This document shows positions 34,261 through 43,234 of a DNA stretch of 64,000 nt, one piece after another (positions within the stretch are counted from its first letter, which is position 1; every line of letters begins with the position of its first letter). The translations under genes were made by a program, and so were the position numbers. The DNA lies in contig CALIMJ010000008.1 in the NCBI GenBank assembly GCA_938028835.1, positions 62,001 to 126,000 on the forward strand. Reading direction: 5' to 3'. This DNA comes from an uncultured bacterium. Lineage in GTDB: Bacteria > Sysuimicrobiota > Sysuimicrobiia > Sysuimicrobiales > Sysuimicrobiaceae. The notes beneath the pieces were generated by a model. It was not told the DNA's origin, did not search any database, and saw nothing but the letters and a program-made list of their open reading frames with translations.

Positions 34261-35655
34261 ATGCTGGCGTGGATGTTCACCGACGAGCGGTGGAGCTCCG
34301 TCCGGCGGTTCCTGTACGCGGGCGCGCTGTGGGGGATTCTGGCGCTGGCGTACGAGGTGCTGGCTGCGGCGCAGCGGGCTTGGCCTCAGGTCCTGGCGGA
34401 CGTCCCATGGGTGTCCCACGGCCGGGTGGTGGCCATCGGACAGGACCTGTGGGTGTTCGGTTTCCTGTCCCACCTCCTGGTGGGCGCCGCACTCCGCGTG
34501 GTGGGGCAGGGCGACCGGGAGGGGCTGTGGAGCGAGCCCCTGGCCAACCTGAGCCTGTGGCTGTGGGGTGCGGCGCAGGTCCTGAGTGGGTGGTGGATCT
34601 CCACGGGCTGGACCCGAGGCCGACCGCTCGGGGAGGCTCCCTGGCCGGTGGACCTCATGCGGCTGGCGGGCGCGCTGCTGCTGCTGTGGGTGGTTCGCAA
34701 CACCCTCGCCCGATCGCCCCGGCGAGATCCCGCGCTGGCCCTGGTGTTCGCAGGCTTCGCTGGGCTGCCTGTGGTCCTGCTACTGGGCAAGGGCCTGTTC
34801 TGGCCCTTCCACAACCCCTACCACGGGATCCTGGACGCGCTGAGCCAGGCCTTCCTGCGGGCAGGCCTGGTCTGGTTGTGGGCGGTCCCCCTGGCCGGCG
34901 GGGTCTCCCTCTACGTCCTGTCGGCCCTCACCGGCCGGCCGGGGCTTTCGGAGGGTCTGGGCTTTGCGGCCCTGTTCGGCCTGGTGAGTTTCGGGGCTCT
35001 GACCGGGCCCGCGGAGTTCGTGTGGGGTCCGGTGCCCTTCTGGGCGCAGACCGTGGGCACTGTGGCGCAGGGCCTGCTGGTGTTGCCGGTGGCGACGCTG
35101 CTGGCGGGCGCCGCGCGGTCGCTGGAAGGGCACTGGCAGTCCCTCGGGGACCACCCCGGTGTGGCCTTCGTGCTGGCAGGCTGGCTGGCGCTGTCCTCCG
35201 GTGTCTCCTTGAGCGCCCTCGCGTCCCTCGTGGGCCCCAGCCGCGTAGTGCACCTCTCCCTGTGGGGAGAGGGGGTGCGGGTTCTGGTGCTCGGCGGCTG
35301 CGCGGCGGTGGCCGTGGGGTGTGCCTACCTGCTGACGCCACACGTGCTGGGACGGTCGCTGGCGAGCCGGGCCCTAGCCTGGCGGCATCTGTGGCTGGTG
35401 GGGGTGGCGTGGGCGCTTTCGGCGCCCGCGCTGCTGCTGGCGGGCCTGACCCAGGGCGCGGTGTGGGCCACGGGCACGGTGCCCTTCGCGCACGCGGTAC
35501 AGGCCATCCGGCCCCTGCTGGCCGCGGCGTGGGCCGCGGCCTTCCTGGTGTGGGTGGGCCAGGGGGTGTTCGCCTGGAACCTGTTCCTGACCGCGGACTC
35601 CGGCGAACCGGTTCCCGCCGCGGAGCAGGAGCTCCTGCCGGTGGCGGGGTCTTAG
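34261..35655 (+). CDS. CcoN-like haem-copper oxidase subunit I homologue with degenerate active site
   Basis: A 464-residue protein with about 12 hydrophobic helices, related to cbb3 oxidase subunit I. H53 (WVSHGRVVAIG) fits the helix II low-spin haem ligand. In helix VII the GPHHLHY CuB motif reads GPAEFVW (about 249-255), so both CuB histidines are lost, while the following FWAQTVG keeps the family pattern. Around helix X a single H331 replaces the HxH pair. H184 and H188 (FHNPYH) lie near the helix VI CuB position. It probably cannot reduce oxygen normally and may carry only a low-spin haem. The alignment is by eye. Confidence 0.7.
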   Translation: MLAWMFTDERWSSVRRFLYAGALWGILALAYEVLAAAQRAWPQVLADVPWVSHGRVVAIGQDLWVFGFLSHLLVGAALRVVGQGDREGLWSEPLANLSLWLWGAAQVLSGWWISTGWTRGRPLGEAPWPVDLMRLAGALLLLWVVRNTLARSPRRDPALALVFAGFAGLPVVLLLGKGLFWPFHNPYHGILDALSQAFLRAGLVWLWAVPLAGGVSLYVLSALTGRPGLSEGLGFAALFGLVSFGALTGPAEFVWGPVPFWAQTVGTVAQGLLVLPVATLLAGAARSLEGHWQSLGDHPGVAFVLAGWLALSSGVSLSALASLVGPSRVVHLSLWGEGVRVLVLGGCAAVAVGCAYLLTPHVLGRSLASRALAWRHLWLVGVAWALSAPALLLAGLTQGAVWATGTVPFAHAVQAIRPLLAAAWAAAFLVWVGQGVFAWNLFLTADSGEPVPAAEQELLPVAGS

Positions 35656-35690
35656 GGGCGCGCTAGGCGGTCAGTCCTGGAGGTGGTGCG

Positions 35691-36149
35691 GTGAGGGACT
35701 CCGTGGGAGCCACGGGACGGTTGGTGGTGGCCGCGGTGGTGTGTGGATTCGTGGTGACCGCCCTCCTGCCCGCCCTAGATCCTGCGGTCCGGAGCGCGCG
35801 TGCGGCGCCCCTGTCGGCCCAGGCGGCGCGGGGGCGGTGGGTGTACGTGAGGGAGGGATGTGTAGCCTGCCACACCCAGCAGGTGCGGGGGGTGGAGGCC
35901 CGGTTCAGCGTGGTGCGGGCGCAGGGCGACGTGGGGGAGGTGTCAACTGCGGGGCAGTACGCGGGGCAGGACCCCGCGCTGCCGGGCCGGCTGCGCCTGG
36001 GGCCGGACCTGGCGCGTGTAGGGGCGCGGAGCTCGGGGCAGGAACTGCGGTCGGCCCTGCTGTCGGGCGCGGGCGGCATGCCCTCTTACCGGTACCTGGC
36101 GGACGCGGAGCTGGCTGACCTGGTGGCGTACCTACTGGCCCTGCGGTAG
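35691..36149 (+). CDS. CcoO-like membrane-anchored monohaem cytochrome c
   Basis: A 152-residue protein with one N-terminal anchor (about 10-30) and the CcoO signature: GRWVYVREGCVACH (C57, C60, H61), then LRLGPDLARVG and the Met in GGMPSY as likely sixth ligand. It is shorter than standard CcoO (about 200 residues). GTG 35691 has GGAGGTGG upstream. It follows the CcoN-like gene, as CcoO follows CcoN, which supports the pairing. Confidence 0.85.
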   Translation: MRDSVGATGRLVVAAVVCGFVVTALLPALDPAVRSARAAPLSAQAARGRWVYVREGCVACHTQQVRGVEARFSVVRAQGDVGEVSTAGQYAGQDPALPGRLRLGPDLARVGARSSGQELRSALLSGAGGMPSYRYLADAELADLVAYLLALR

Positions 36150-36157
36150 GAGGCGAG

Positions 36158-36703
36158 ATGGCAAACGAAAGGATCCCCGCGAGGCCTTCCCGCTGGCTGC
36201 TGGCGCTGTACGTGCTGGTACCCCTGTGGGCCCTGGCATACCTGTTCGTGGCGGGCGGATTGGTACAGCCCGAAGTCAGGCCGGTGGCGCGGAACGTGGA
36301 GGGGGTTTCGGTGGGCGCCGCGGCGGCGCCGGACGGCTCCGAGCAGGTCCTGGCGATCCTCGCGGTGGTACCGGCGGCGGCCAGGGACGCCCGGCCCCCG
36401 CGTCCGGTGGCAGACGCCATGCTGTCCCAGGCCAAGGCCCAGTACGACACCCTGTGCGCGGTGTGCCACGGCCCCGAGGGACGGGGGGACGGCCCGGCGG
36501 GCGCGGCCCTGAACCCCAAGCCCCTCAACTTCCACTTCCGCGCGTTTCAGGAGCGGATGCCGGTCGGCGCCACCCACTGGGTGATCAAGAATGGCCTGGG
36601 CAACACTCCCCGCCGCAGCGGGATGCCGGCCTTCGGCCAGCTCCCGGACGACCAGATCTGGGCCCTGGTGGAGTACGTCCGGCGGCTGGGCCGCCAGCCA
36701 TGA
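36158..36703 (+). CDS. Membrane-anchored cytochrome c (CcoP-like role)
   Basis: A 181-residue protein with an N-terminal anchor (about 13-35), a variable spacer and a class I cytochrome domain with CAVCHGPEGRGDGP and the later Met in GMPAFGQLPDDQ. Only one haem site is present, unlike dihaem CcoP. The haem segment closely resembles that of the dihaem lipoprotein at the start of the cluster, suggesting an internal duplication. Its stop overlaps the next gene (ATGA). Confidence 0.85.
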   Translation: MANERIPARPSRWLLALYVLVPLWALAYLFVAGGLVQPEVRPVARNVEGVSVGAAAAPDGSEQVLAILAVVPAAARDARPPRPVADAMLSQAKAQYDTLCAVCHGPEGRGDGPAGAALNPKPLNFHFRAFQERMPVGATHWVIKNGLGNTPRRSGMPAFGQLPDDQIWALVEYVRRLGRQP

Positions 36704-37677
36704 CGCAGGCCGCGGCAGACGCCCTGGCTTCCGCCTACGCGCCGGTGCGGGAGGACCTGGAGCGGTTGCAGGACCTGCTGCACCGGGAACTGGCTGCCCA
36801 CGACCCCTTCCTCATGGAGCTGGTGTCCCACGTGCTGCAGACCCGGGGCAAGATGGTGCGACCGGCGCTAGCCTTCTTGTGCGCGCGCCTGGCAGGAGGG
36901 GGAGGGGCGGACCGCGACCTGGTCGCCGCCGCCGTGGAGCTCATCCACGTGGCCAGCCTCATCCACGACGACGTGATCGACGAGGCGGACCGCCGGCGCG
37001 GGCAGGCCACGCCCAACGCCCGGTGGGGCAACCACGTGGCCGTGTTGCTGGGCGACTACCTGTTCAGCAAGGCCTTCCACCTGCTGTCCCGGGTGGGTCG
37101 GGACGACGTGGCGGGCCGGGTGGCCTTCGCCACCGTGCGGATGAGCCAGGCGGAGCTCCTTCAGGTGAAGTACGGCAACGCCCCGCACACGGACGAGTCG
37201 GTGTACTTCGCCATCGTGGAGGGCAAGACCGCCCAGCTGGTTTCGTCCGCGTGCGCGGGGGGGGCCCTAGTGGGAGGAGGGGACGGGGAGCTGGCCGAGC
37301 GGCTGGGCACCTTCGGGCTGCACTGGGGCGTGGCGTTCCAGATCACCGACGACACCCTGGACCTCACCAGTGACCCGGAAGTGCTGGGCAAGCCCATCGG
37401 AAGCGACGTGCGGGGAGGAAAGGTCACCCTGCCCTTGATCCACGCCCTCCGCCACGCGGACGAGCAGGGCCGCCGGCGGCTGGAGAAGTGGATCCGGGCT
37501 GGCGAGCTGGAGCCGCTCCGGGAGGCCCTGGATCGGTCCGGGTCGCTGGCCTACGCCTTGGAGGTAGCCCGGCAGCACGCCCAACGGGCACTCCGTGTCC
37601 TCGAGACCCTTCCTCAGGGGCCGGAGCGCGACAGCCTGGCGGCCCTCACGGAGTTCGTGGTCTCCCGCCGCCACTAG
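36700..37677 (+). CDS. Polyprenyl diphosphate synthase
   Basis: A 325-residue trans-prenyltransferase of the HepT/IspB group. The first Asp-rich motif is D90-D-V-I-D94 (HDDVIDEADRRRG) and the second D217-D-T-L-D221. It elongates isoprenoid chains, probably the side chain of menaquinone used by the complex upstream; chain length cannot be told. The four-base overlap with the cytochrome gene places it in the respiratory operon. Confidence 0.9.
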   Translation: MTQAAADALASAYAPVREDLERLQDLLHRELAAHDPFLMELVSHVLQTRGKMVRPALAFLCARLAGGGGADRDLVAAAVELIHVASLIHDDVIDEADRRRGQATPNARWGNHVAVLLGDYLFSKAFHLLSRVGRDDVAGRVAFATVRMSQAELLQVKYGNAPHTDESVYFAIVEGKTAQLVSSACAGGALVGGGDGELAERLGTFGLHWGVAFQITDDTLDLTSDPEVLGKPIGSDVRGGKVTLPLIHALRHADEQGRRRLEKWIRAGELEPLREALDRSGSLAYALEVARQHAQRALRVLETLPQGPERDSLAALTEFVVSRRH

Positions 37678-37702
37678 GCCCCGTCGGAACGTGACCCACG
37701 CA

Positions 37703-37726
37703 CGCGGCCGCCTGGTGGCGGCCGCG
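37703..37726. terminator. Strong GC hairpin after the polyprenyl synthase gene
   Basis: A perfect 10-base stem (CGCGGCCGCC with GGCGGCCGCG) around a TGGT loop, 26 bases after the stop. It has no U-tract. It may end the respiratory transcript or act as a regulatory hairpin ahead of the kinase gene. A possible -10 (TACACT, 37736-37741) for the kinase follows. Confidence 0.45.
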
Positions 37727-37749
37727 CGCCTCGGGTACACTGCCTCTCG

Positions 37750-38952
37750 GTGGAGGCGGTGCGGCACTGGCTGGACAGCCTGCAGACCCTCCTGGCGAAG
37801 GTGCGGGAGGCCATGGTGTCGTTCGCGGTGGCCACCACCTCCCGTCACCTGGAGGCGCACCGGGACGTGGTGGTCAGGCGGTGGCGGGCGTCCCTGCAGC
37901 GCCGCGTGGCCCGGTACGCCGAGCACCCGGATCTGTCCGATCGCTGGGGTAAGCAGACGGTCGACTTGCTGGTACGGGTGATGCGGGCCCGGGGCGAGGT
38001 GGAGCGGCTGGAGGCCCGCGATCGGGTCTTCGAGCACGCGCACCGGGTGGCCTCCGAGCAGCTGGAACTGGGGTTCAGCCTGGAGGAGATCCTGCAGGCT
38101 TTGAGCCTGCTCCGGGCCAGCCTGTCCGCCCAGGTGCAGGTGATGCTGAGCCGGCGGCTGTGGGTGGCGTTCCCACCCGACGTGATGCTGGCCACGGAGC
38201 GGGTGCATGAGGCCATCGACCTGCAGATGCTGGCCATCGGCCAGGCGTACCTGGAGGCCCGGGACCGGGTGATCCGAGAGAAGCAGCGGGACCTGGAGGA
38301 GAGCAACGAGAAGCTGCGGACCCTGCTTCGGGAGATGCACCACCGGATCAAGAACAACTTGCAGACCCTGGCCGACCTCCTGTACCTAGAGACCCTGGAC
38401 GCGGGGGGAGCTGCCCGGAAGAGCTTGCTGGACAGTATCGGCCGGGTGAAGAGCATCGCCGCGGTGCACCAGATGCTGTCCGCGGACCGCATCGAGGCGG
38501 TGGAGGTGCGCCGGCTGGCGGAGCGCATCGGGGAGATCATCGGGCGGGATCTGGCCCGGGCAGGCCGCGCGGTGCGCGTGGAGATCCAGGGCCCGGAGGT
38601 GTGGCTACCGAGCAAACAGGCCACGGCCCTGGCCCTCGTGCTGAGCGAGCTGATCCACAACGCGCTGGAGCACGCCTTCCCGGACGGGCGCGGGCGCGTG
38701 GTGGTGGACCTCGGGCAGCGGGGCGAGGAGGTGTGGGTGAGGGTGCGGGACGACGGGGTGGGCCTGCCGCCGGATTTCTCCGTGGAGCGGCACGGGCACC
38801 TGGGCCTGCGCATCGTCCGGGACCTGGTGAGCCGCGACCTGCGGGGCACCTTCGCCCTACGCTCGGAGGGCGGGGCGGTGGCGGAGGTGCGGTTCGCCCT
38901 GCCCGAGGCCGGTGAGGAAAGGGGGCCGGCGGTGGGGGAGGTGTCGGCGTGA
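37750..38952 (+). CDS. Soluble sensor histidine kinase (HisKA_2, PdtaS-like)
   Basis: A 400-residue cytoplasmic kinase without membrane segments. The N-terminal 170 residues are an all-helical RsbR-type or globin-like sensory domain. The HisKA_2 phosphoacceptor box EMHHRIKNNLQTL holds H197/H198. The ATPase domain has N-box ELIHNALEHAFPDG, G1 DDGVGLP and GLRIVRDLV. This class pairs with ANTAR-domain regulators, and such a gene overlaps its stop. The GTG at 37750 is the first start in frame after the preceding gene; later GTG or ATG starts are possible. Confidence 0.88.
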   Translation: MEAVRHWLDSLQTLLAKVREAMVSFAVATTSRHLEAHRDVVVRRWRASLQRRVARYAEHPDLSDRWGKQTVDLLVRVMRARGEVERLEARDRVFEHAHRVASEQLELGFSLEEILQALSLLRASLSAQVQVMLSRRLWVAFPPDVMLATERVHEAIDLQMLAIGQAYLEARDRVIREKQRDLEESNEKLRTLLREMHHRIKNNLQTLADLLYLETLDAGGAARKSLLDSIGRVKSIAAVHQMLSADRIEAVEVRRLAERIGEIIGRDLARAGRAVRVEIQGPEVWLPSKQATALALVLSELIHNALEHAFPDGRGRVVVDLGQRGEEVWVRVRDDGVGLPPDFSVERHGHLGLRIVRDLVSRDLRGTFALRSEGGAVAEVRFALPEAGEERGPAVGEVSA

Positions 38953-39530
38953 AGGACCGTCTGCGCATCCTCATCGCGGACGACGAGGCCATCCGGGTCA
39001 TGACCCTCAGGACCCAGCTGCGGGCCCTGGGCTTCGAGGTGGTGGCGGAGGCCACCAACGGCCGCCAGGCGGTGGAGCTGGCGGAGCGCCACCACCCCGA
39101 CTTGGCCATCCTCGACATCAAGATGCCGGAGCTGGACGGGATCGCTGCGGCGCGGGAGATCACCGCCCGTCGGCCCATCCCGGTGATCCTGCTCACCGCG
39201 TACAGCGAGCCGGAGCTCGTGGAGCGGGCCACGGAGGCCGGGGTGTTCGCCTACCTGGTCAAGCCCGTGAGCGAGGAGGACCTGCTGCCCACCATCCTCC
39301 TGGCGCGGGCGCGGTTCGAGGAGTTCCGGGTCCTGCAGAAGGAGGTGGCGGACCTGCGGGAGGCCCTGGAGGCGCGGAAGGTCATCGAGCGGGCCAAGGG
39401 CATCCTCATGAAGCGGCTAGGGATCAGCGAGGCCGAGGCTTTCCGCCGCATGCAGGTGCAGAGCCAGAAGGAGAACAAGAAACTGGTGGAGATCGCCCGG
39501 GCCATCGTGACCGCCCACGGGGTGCTGTAG
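38949..39530 (+). CDS. Response regulator with ANTAR RNA-binding domain (PdtaR-like)
   Basis: A 193-residue two-domain regulator. The receiver has D11/D12, the phospho-acceptor D56 (LDIKMP) and K107 region (VKPVS). The C-terminal ANTAR domain (about 130-190) shows ARKVIERAKGILMKRLGISEAEAFRRMQ. ANTAR proteins bind paired hairpins and prevent transcription termination. It is coupled to the kinase gene by a GTGA overlap; its RNA target is not identified. Confidence 0.94.
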   Translation: MKDRLRILIADDEAIRVMTLRTQLRALGFEVVAEATNGRQAVELAERHHPDLAILDIKMPELDGIAAAREITARRPIPVILLTAYSEPELVERATEAGVFAYLVKPVSEEDLLPTILLARARFEEFRVLQKEVADLREALEARKVIERAKGILMKRLGISEAEAFRRMQVQSQKENKKLVEIARAIVTAHGVL

Positions 39531-39940
39531 TGGAGCCCTCCACTCGGGACGGTTGGGAAGCCCTGGCGGAGGACCTGGCCCGGCTGGTGCGGGCCCACGC
39601 GGAGCTCGTGCAGCTGGAGGGCAGGGAGGCCTTGCAGGACTTGGTGCGGGGCGGCGTGGGACTGCTCGCGGGAGCTGTCGCCGCCACAGGTGCCCTGCTG
39701 TTCCTGCCGACCCTGCTGGCCCTGGTGCTGGCACAGTGGCTGGCGCCCTGGCTGGCGGGGCTGGTGAGCTGGTGCGCAGTGGCGGGGCTGGGTGTGGGCT
39801 TGGCCCTGTGGGGTTGGCGGAGGCTCCGCAGGCCGAAGCTGCCTAGAGTGCGGGAGGCGCTCCAGGAGGATGCCCGATGGATCCGCGAGCTGACCGCGTC
39901 CATGCGGAGCTCCGGGCGGCCCGGCTCCGGGTCGGCCTGA
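39530..39940 (+). CDS. Phage-holin-like (DUF1469 / holin superfamily III) membrane protein
   Basis: A 136-residue protein with an amphipathic N-terminal helix (ARLVRAHAELVQLEGREALQD) and two long hydrophobic helices (about 46-68 and 75-95), the layout of the Phage_holin_3_6 family. Chromosomal members often sit with a DUF3618-type protein and have unknown function, so a lysis role is not implied. It starts one base into the previous stop codon. Confidence 0.72.
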   Translation: MEPSTRDGWEALAEDLARLVRAHAELVQLEGREALQDLVRGGVGLLAGAVAATGALLFLPTLLALVLAQWLAPWLAGLVSWCAVAGLGVGLALWGWRRLRRPKLPRVREALQEDARWIRELTASMRSSGRPGSGSA

Positions 39941-40164
39941 GGCTCGCGCACCTGGCAGAGCAGCACGCGCGGGGCCGGCCGCCGCGCCTGGGCCCAGCCC
40001 TGCTGGCTACGGCCGTGCTGCTGGTGGTGGCGCTGCTGTACGTCGTCTGGGAACGCCGGGCGGACAGCCGGCCGCCGGGTTGGTACAATGCCACCGGAGG
40101 TGGCGGATGCCCTTCGGGATCGGAACCACCGAGCTCGTCATCATCCTCGTCATCGCGCTCCTGA
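39877..40164 (+). CDS. Possible small single-helix membrane protein overlapping tatA
   Basis: The first 68 residues look real: a charged amphipathic helix (DRVHAELRAARLRVGLRLAH) and one membrane helix (about 41-60), like DUF3618-type partners of holin-like proteins. The last part, a Gly then Ser-rich tail, is the out-of-frame reading of tatA. Start overlaps the holin-like gene. Either the protein truly ends inside tatA, or a frameshift has removed its stop. Confidence 0.4.
   Translation: MDPRADRVHAELRAARLRVGLRLAHLAEQHARGRPPRLGPALLATAVLLVVALLYVVWERRADSRPPGWYNATGGGGCPSGSEPPSSSSSSSSRS
40061..40089 (+). promoter_or_regulatory. Possible promoter of tatA
   Basis: CGGACA (40061-40066), 17 bases, TACAAT (40084-40089), 18 bases before the tatA ATG at 40107. 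The -35 matches only partly. Confidence 0.45.
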
Positions 40165-40274
40165 TCTTCGGGCCGTCCCGCCTGGCCGGCATCGGGAGTT
40201 CCCTCGGGAAGGCGATCCGGGACTTCCGCAAGTCGGTCAAGGAAGAGGACTCGGACGAGGCGGCCAAGACCTAG
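40107..40274 (+). CDS. tatA: Twin-arginine translocase subunit TatA
   Basis: A 55-residue protein: MPFGIGTTELVIILVIALLI membrane helix, FGP hinge and the amphipathic helix LGKAIRDFRKSVKEE. It forms the Tat pore with TatC, which is not in the window. ATG 40107 follows GGAGGTGG. The Rieske protein at 30.2 kb has a Tat-type signal and is a likely substrate. Confidence 0.93.
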   Translation: MPFGIGTTELVIILVIALLIFGPSRLAGIGSSLGKAIRDFRKSVKEEDSDEAAKT

Positions 40275-40328
40275 CGCGCGCCGGCGGGTGAGGGCGTCGA
40301 GCTTCCCGGCCAGCGGGGAGGGCCACGG

Positions 40329-40589
40329 GTGACGCGGCGGGCCCGCCGCTCCTGGGTGCCGCTGGTGTTCGTGGTGCTGGCGGGCGGCGTGCTGGGGCAC
40401 GTGCTGGCGGAGGCGGCCTCCGCTTTCTCTCCGCTTTCTTTCCTCGCCCGCTCCGTGGAGCCAGGACTGGACCCCGCGTTGCACGTGGACCTGGGCCTCG
40501 TGACCTTCACCCTGGGCTTCACCGTACGGCTCAACCTTGCGGTGCTCCTGGGGGTGTTGTTCGCCGTATGGTTGTGGCGGTGGGTGTAA
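40329..40589 (+). CDS. DUF4321 family small membrane protein
   Basis: An 86-residue protein with two hydrophobic segments (about 10-30 and 62-84). The LSFLARSVEPG centre and LGFTVRLNLAVLLGVLFAV end match the DUF4321 pattern, a family found beside radC/mreB in Firmicutes-type genomes. Function unknown. Confidence 0.8.
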   Translation: MTRRARRSWVPLVFVVLAGGVLGHVLAEAASAFSPLSFLARSVEPGLDPALHVDLGLVTFTLGFTVRLNLAVLLGVLFAVWLWRWV

Positions 40590-40620
40590 AACTCGCCCCC
40601 CGGCGCGTTCACTCCATGGG

Positions 40621-41313
40621 ATGTACTCCACCGGCCCCACTATCCGGGAGCTGCCACCCGAGGCGCGGCCGCGGGAGCGTTTGCTGGCCGCCGGTCCGGA
40701 CGGCCTCCAGGATCGGGACCTGCTGGCGATCCTCCTGCGGGCGGGGACCCGGTCCCGGTCGGCCCTCCACCTAGCCGACGACCTGCTGCGGCAGTTCGGT
40801 AGCCTGCGGGCCCTCAGCCGGGCGCGGGTGGAGGAGCTGAGCGCCCTACCGGGTGTGGGCGAGGCGAAGGCGGCCACCCTGGTGGCCGCCTTCGAGCTGG
40901 GCCGGCGGGTGCAGGGCCCCGACCCCGTGAGCCGGCCGGTGGTGCGCAGCGCCCAGGATGCCGCAAGGCTCGTGGCTCCGCGTCTCGCCCACCGGGAGCA
41001 GGAGCACTTCTGCGTGCTGCTGTTGAACGCCCGGCACGAGGTCATCGGCTTGGTGGAGACGTCCCGGGGAGGCCTGAACGCGGCCTCCGTGGAGTCCCGG
41101 GAGGTGTTCCGGGAGGCCATCCGCCGCGGCGCCCACGCGGTGATCCTGGCCCACAACCACCCTTCCGGGAACCCGGAACCCAGCCCGGACGACGCGCGGC
41201 TCACCTCCCTGCTGCGGCAGGCGGGGGCGCTGCTGGGGGTGGCAGTCCTGGACCACGTGGTGGTCGGGGACGGGCGGTTTGTCAGCTTGCGGGAGCGGGG
41301 GTTAGGATTCTAG
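40621..41313 (+). CDS. radC: RadC family protein (JAMM/MPN domain)
   Basis: A 230-residue protein with an N-terminal helix-hairpin-helix region (LSALPGVGEAKAATL) and the MPN/JAB domain, whose metal motif is AHNHPSGNPEPSPDD. Once thought to act in DNA repair, the family's role is unsettled. ATG 40621 lacks an obvious ribosome site. It precedes mreB, a very common gene order. Confidence 0.93.
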   Translation: MYSTGPTIRELPPEARPRERLLAAGPDGLQDRDLLAILLRAGTRSRSALHLADDLLRQFGSLRALSRARVEELSALPGVGEAKAATLVAAFELGRRVQGPDPVSRPVVRSAQDAARLVAPRLAHREQEHFCVLLLNARHEVIGLVETSRGGLNAASVESREVFREAIRRGAHAVILAHNHPSGNPEPSPDDARLTSLLRQAGALLGVAVLDHVVVGDGRFVSLRERGLGF

Positions 41314-42390
<1,077 letters not shown>

Positions 42391-42403
42391 CGGCGCGTGC
42401 GGG

Positions 42404-43234
42404 ATGATCCTGGCGGGATCGGGACGGCGAGCGGGCCTGTTCGTGGCCCTGGTGGTGCTGGCCGGGGCGCTGCTCACGCTGCAGTTGCGATCCCCGGAGC
42501 GCCGGGCCGTGGGCCTGGTGGGCCGGGCGGTGCTGGGCTTGCTGCTGCCCGCCCAGGTTTCCCTGGGGCGGGCGGCGGACGCCGTGGTCCGGTCGTGGCG
42601 GGCCCTGAACGAGATCGGGCAGCTGCGCACGGAGAACGCCCGGCTTCGGGCGGAGGTCGAGGCCCTTCGACGGGAGGTGGCCCGGCTGCAGGAGGCTTCC
42701 TCGGAGGCGGAGCGCCTGCGACGGTTGGTGGGCTTCCGGGCTCCTGACCCCTACGCCACCGTGGCGGCCCGGGTGGTGGCCCGGGATCCGAGCCGGTGGT
42801 ACACCACCCTCACCGTGGACCGGGGTAGCCGGGACGGGGTTACCCGCAACGACCCTGTGGTGACGGCAGATGGGTTGGTCGGCCGGGTGTTCGAAGTCTA
42901 CCCCAGCACTGCCCGAGTGCTTCTGGTGACCGACCCTCGCAGCGCGGTGGGCGTGCTCGTGCAGAGCTCCCGGGACGCAGGGGTGGTGGAGGGAACGGCC
43001 ACCGAGAAGCTCCGGCTGCGCTACCTTTCGCGGTCCTCCCCCCTGCGGGAGGGGGACGTGCTGGTCACCTCGGGGCTGGGCGGGGTGTTCCCCCGCGGGA
43101 TCCGGGTGGGTGTGGTGCGCGCCGTGGTTCGCAGCGTGGGTGCTCTGTTCCAGGAGGCGGAGGTGGAACCCGCCACCGACCTTTCGCGCCTGGAAGAAGT
43201 CCTGGTGATGGTGAGGCCCACGGCCGCGAGATAG
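42404..43234 (+). CDS. mreC: Rod-shape determining protein MreC
   Basis: A 276-residue protein with one N-terminal anchor (about 11-29), a coiled coil (LRTENARLRAEVEALRREVARLQE, part of residues 69-100) and the two beta-domains ending in ATDLSRLEEVLVM. It links MreB to the periplasmic synthases PBP2 and RodA. Confidence 0.95.
   Translation: MILAGSGRRAGLFVALVVLAGALLTLQLRSPERRAVGLVGRAVLGLLLPAQVSLGRAADAVVRSWRALNEIGQLRTENARLRAEVEALRREVARLQEASSEAERLRRLVGFRAPDPYATVAARVVARDPSRWYTTLTVDRGSRDGVTRNDPVVTADGLVGRVFEVYPSTARVLLVTDPRSAVGVLVQSSRDAGVVEGTATEKLRLRYLSRSSPLREGDVLVTSGLGGVFPRGIRVGVVRAVVRSVGALFQEAEVEPATDLSRLEEVLVMVRPTAAR

Noticed and set aside
31918-34473. An 851-residue open frame on the minus strand
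   Set aside because: It lies opposite four well-supported redox genes; its composition (His/Gln/Arg/Pro/Gly-rich) is the usual GC-rich antisense shadow with no domain.
29309-36703. Alternative complex III (ActABCDEF)
   Set aside because: There is no ActB-type molybdopterin/iron-sulfur protein or NrfD-like ActC; Rieske and cytochrome b genes are present instead.
39530-39940. Prophage based on the holin-like protein
   Set aside because: No integrase, capsid, tail or lysin genes nearby; chromosomal holin-like proteins of this family are common.
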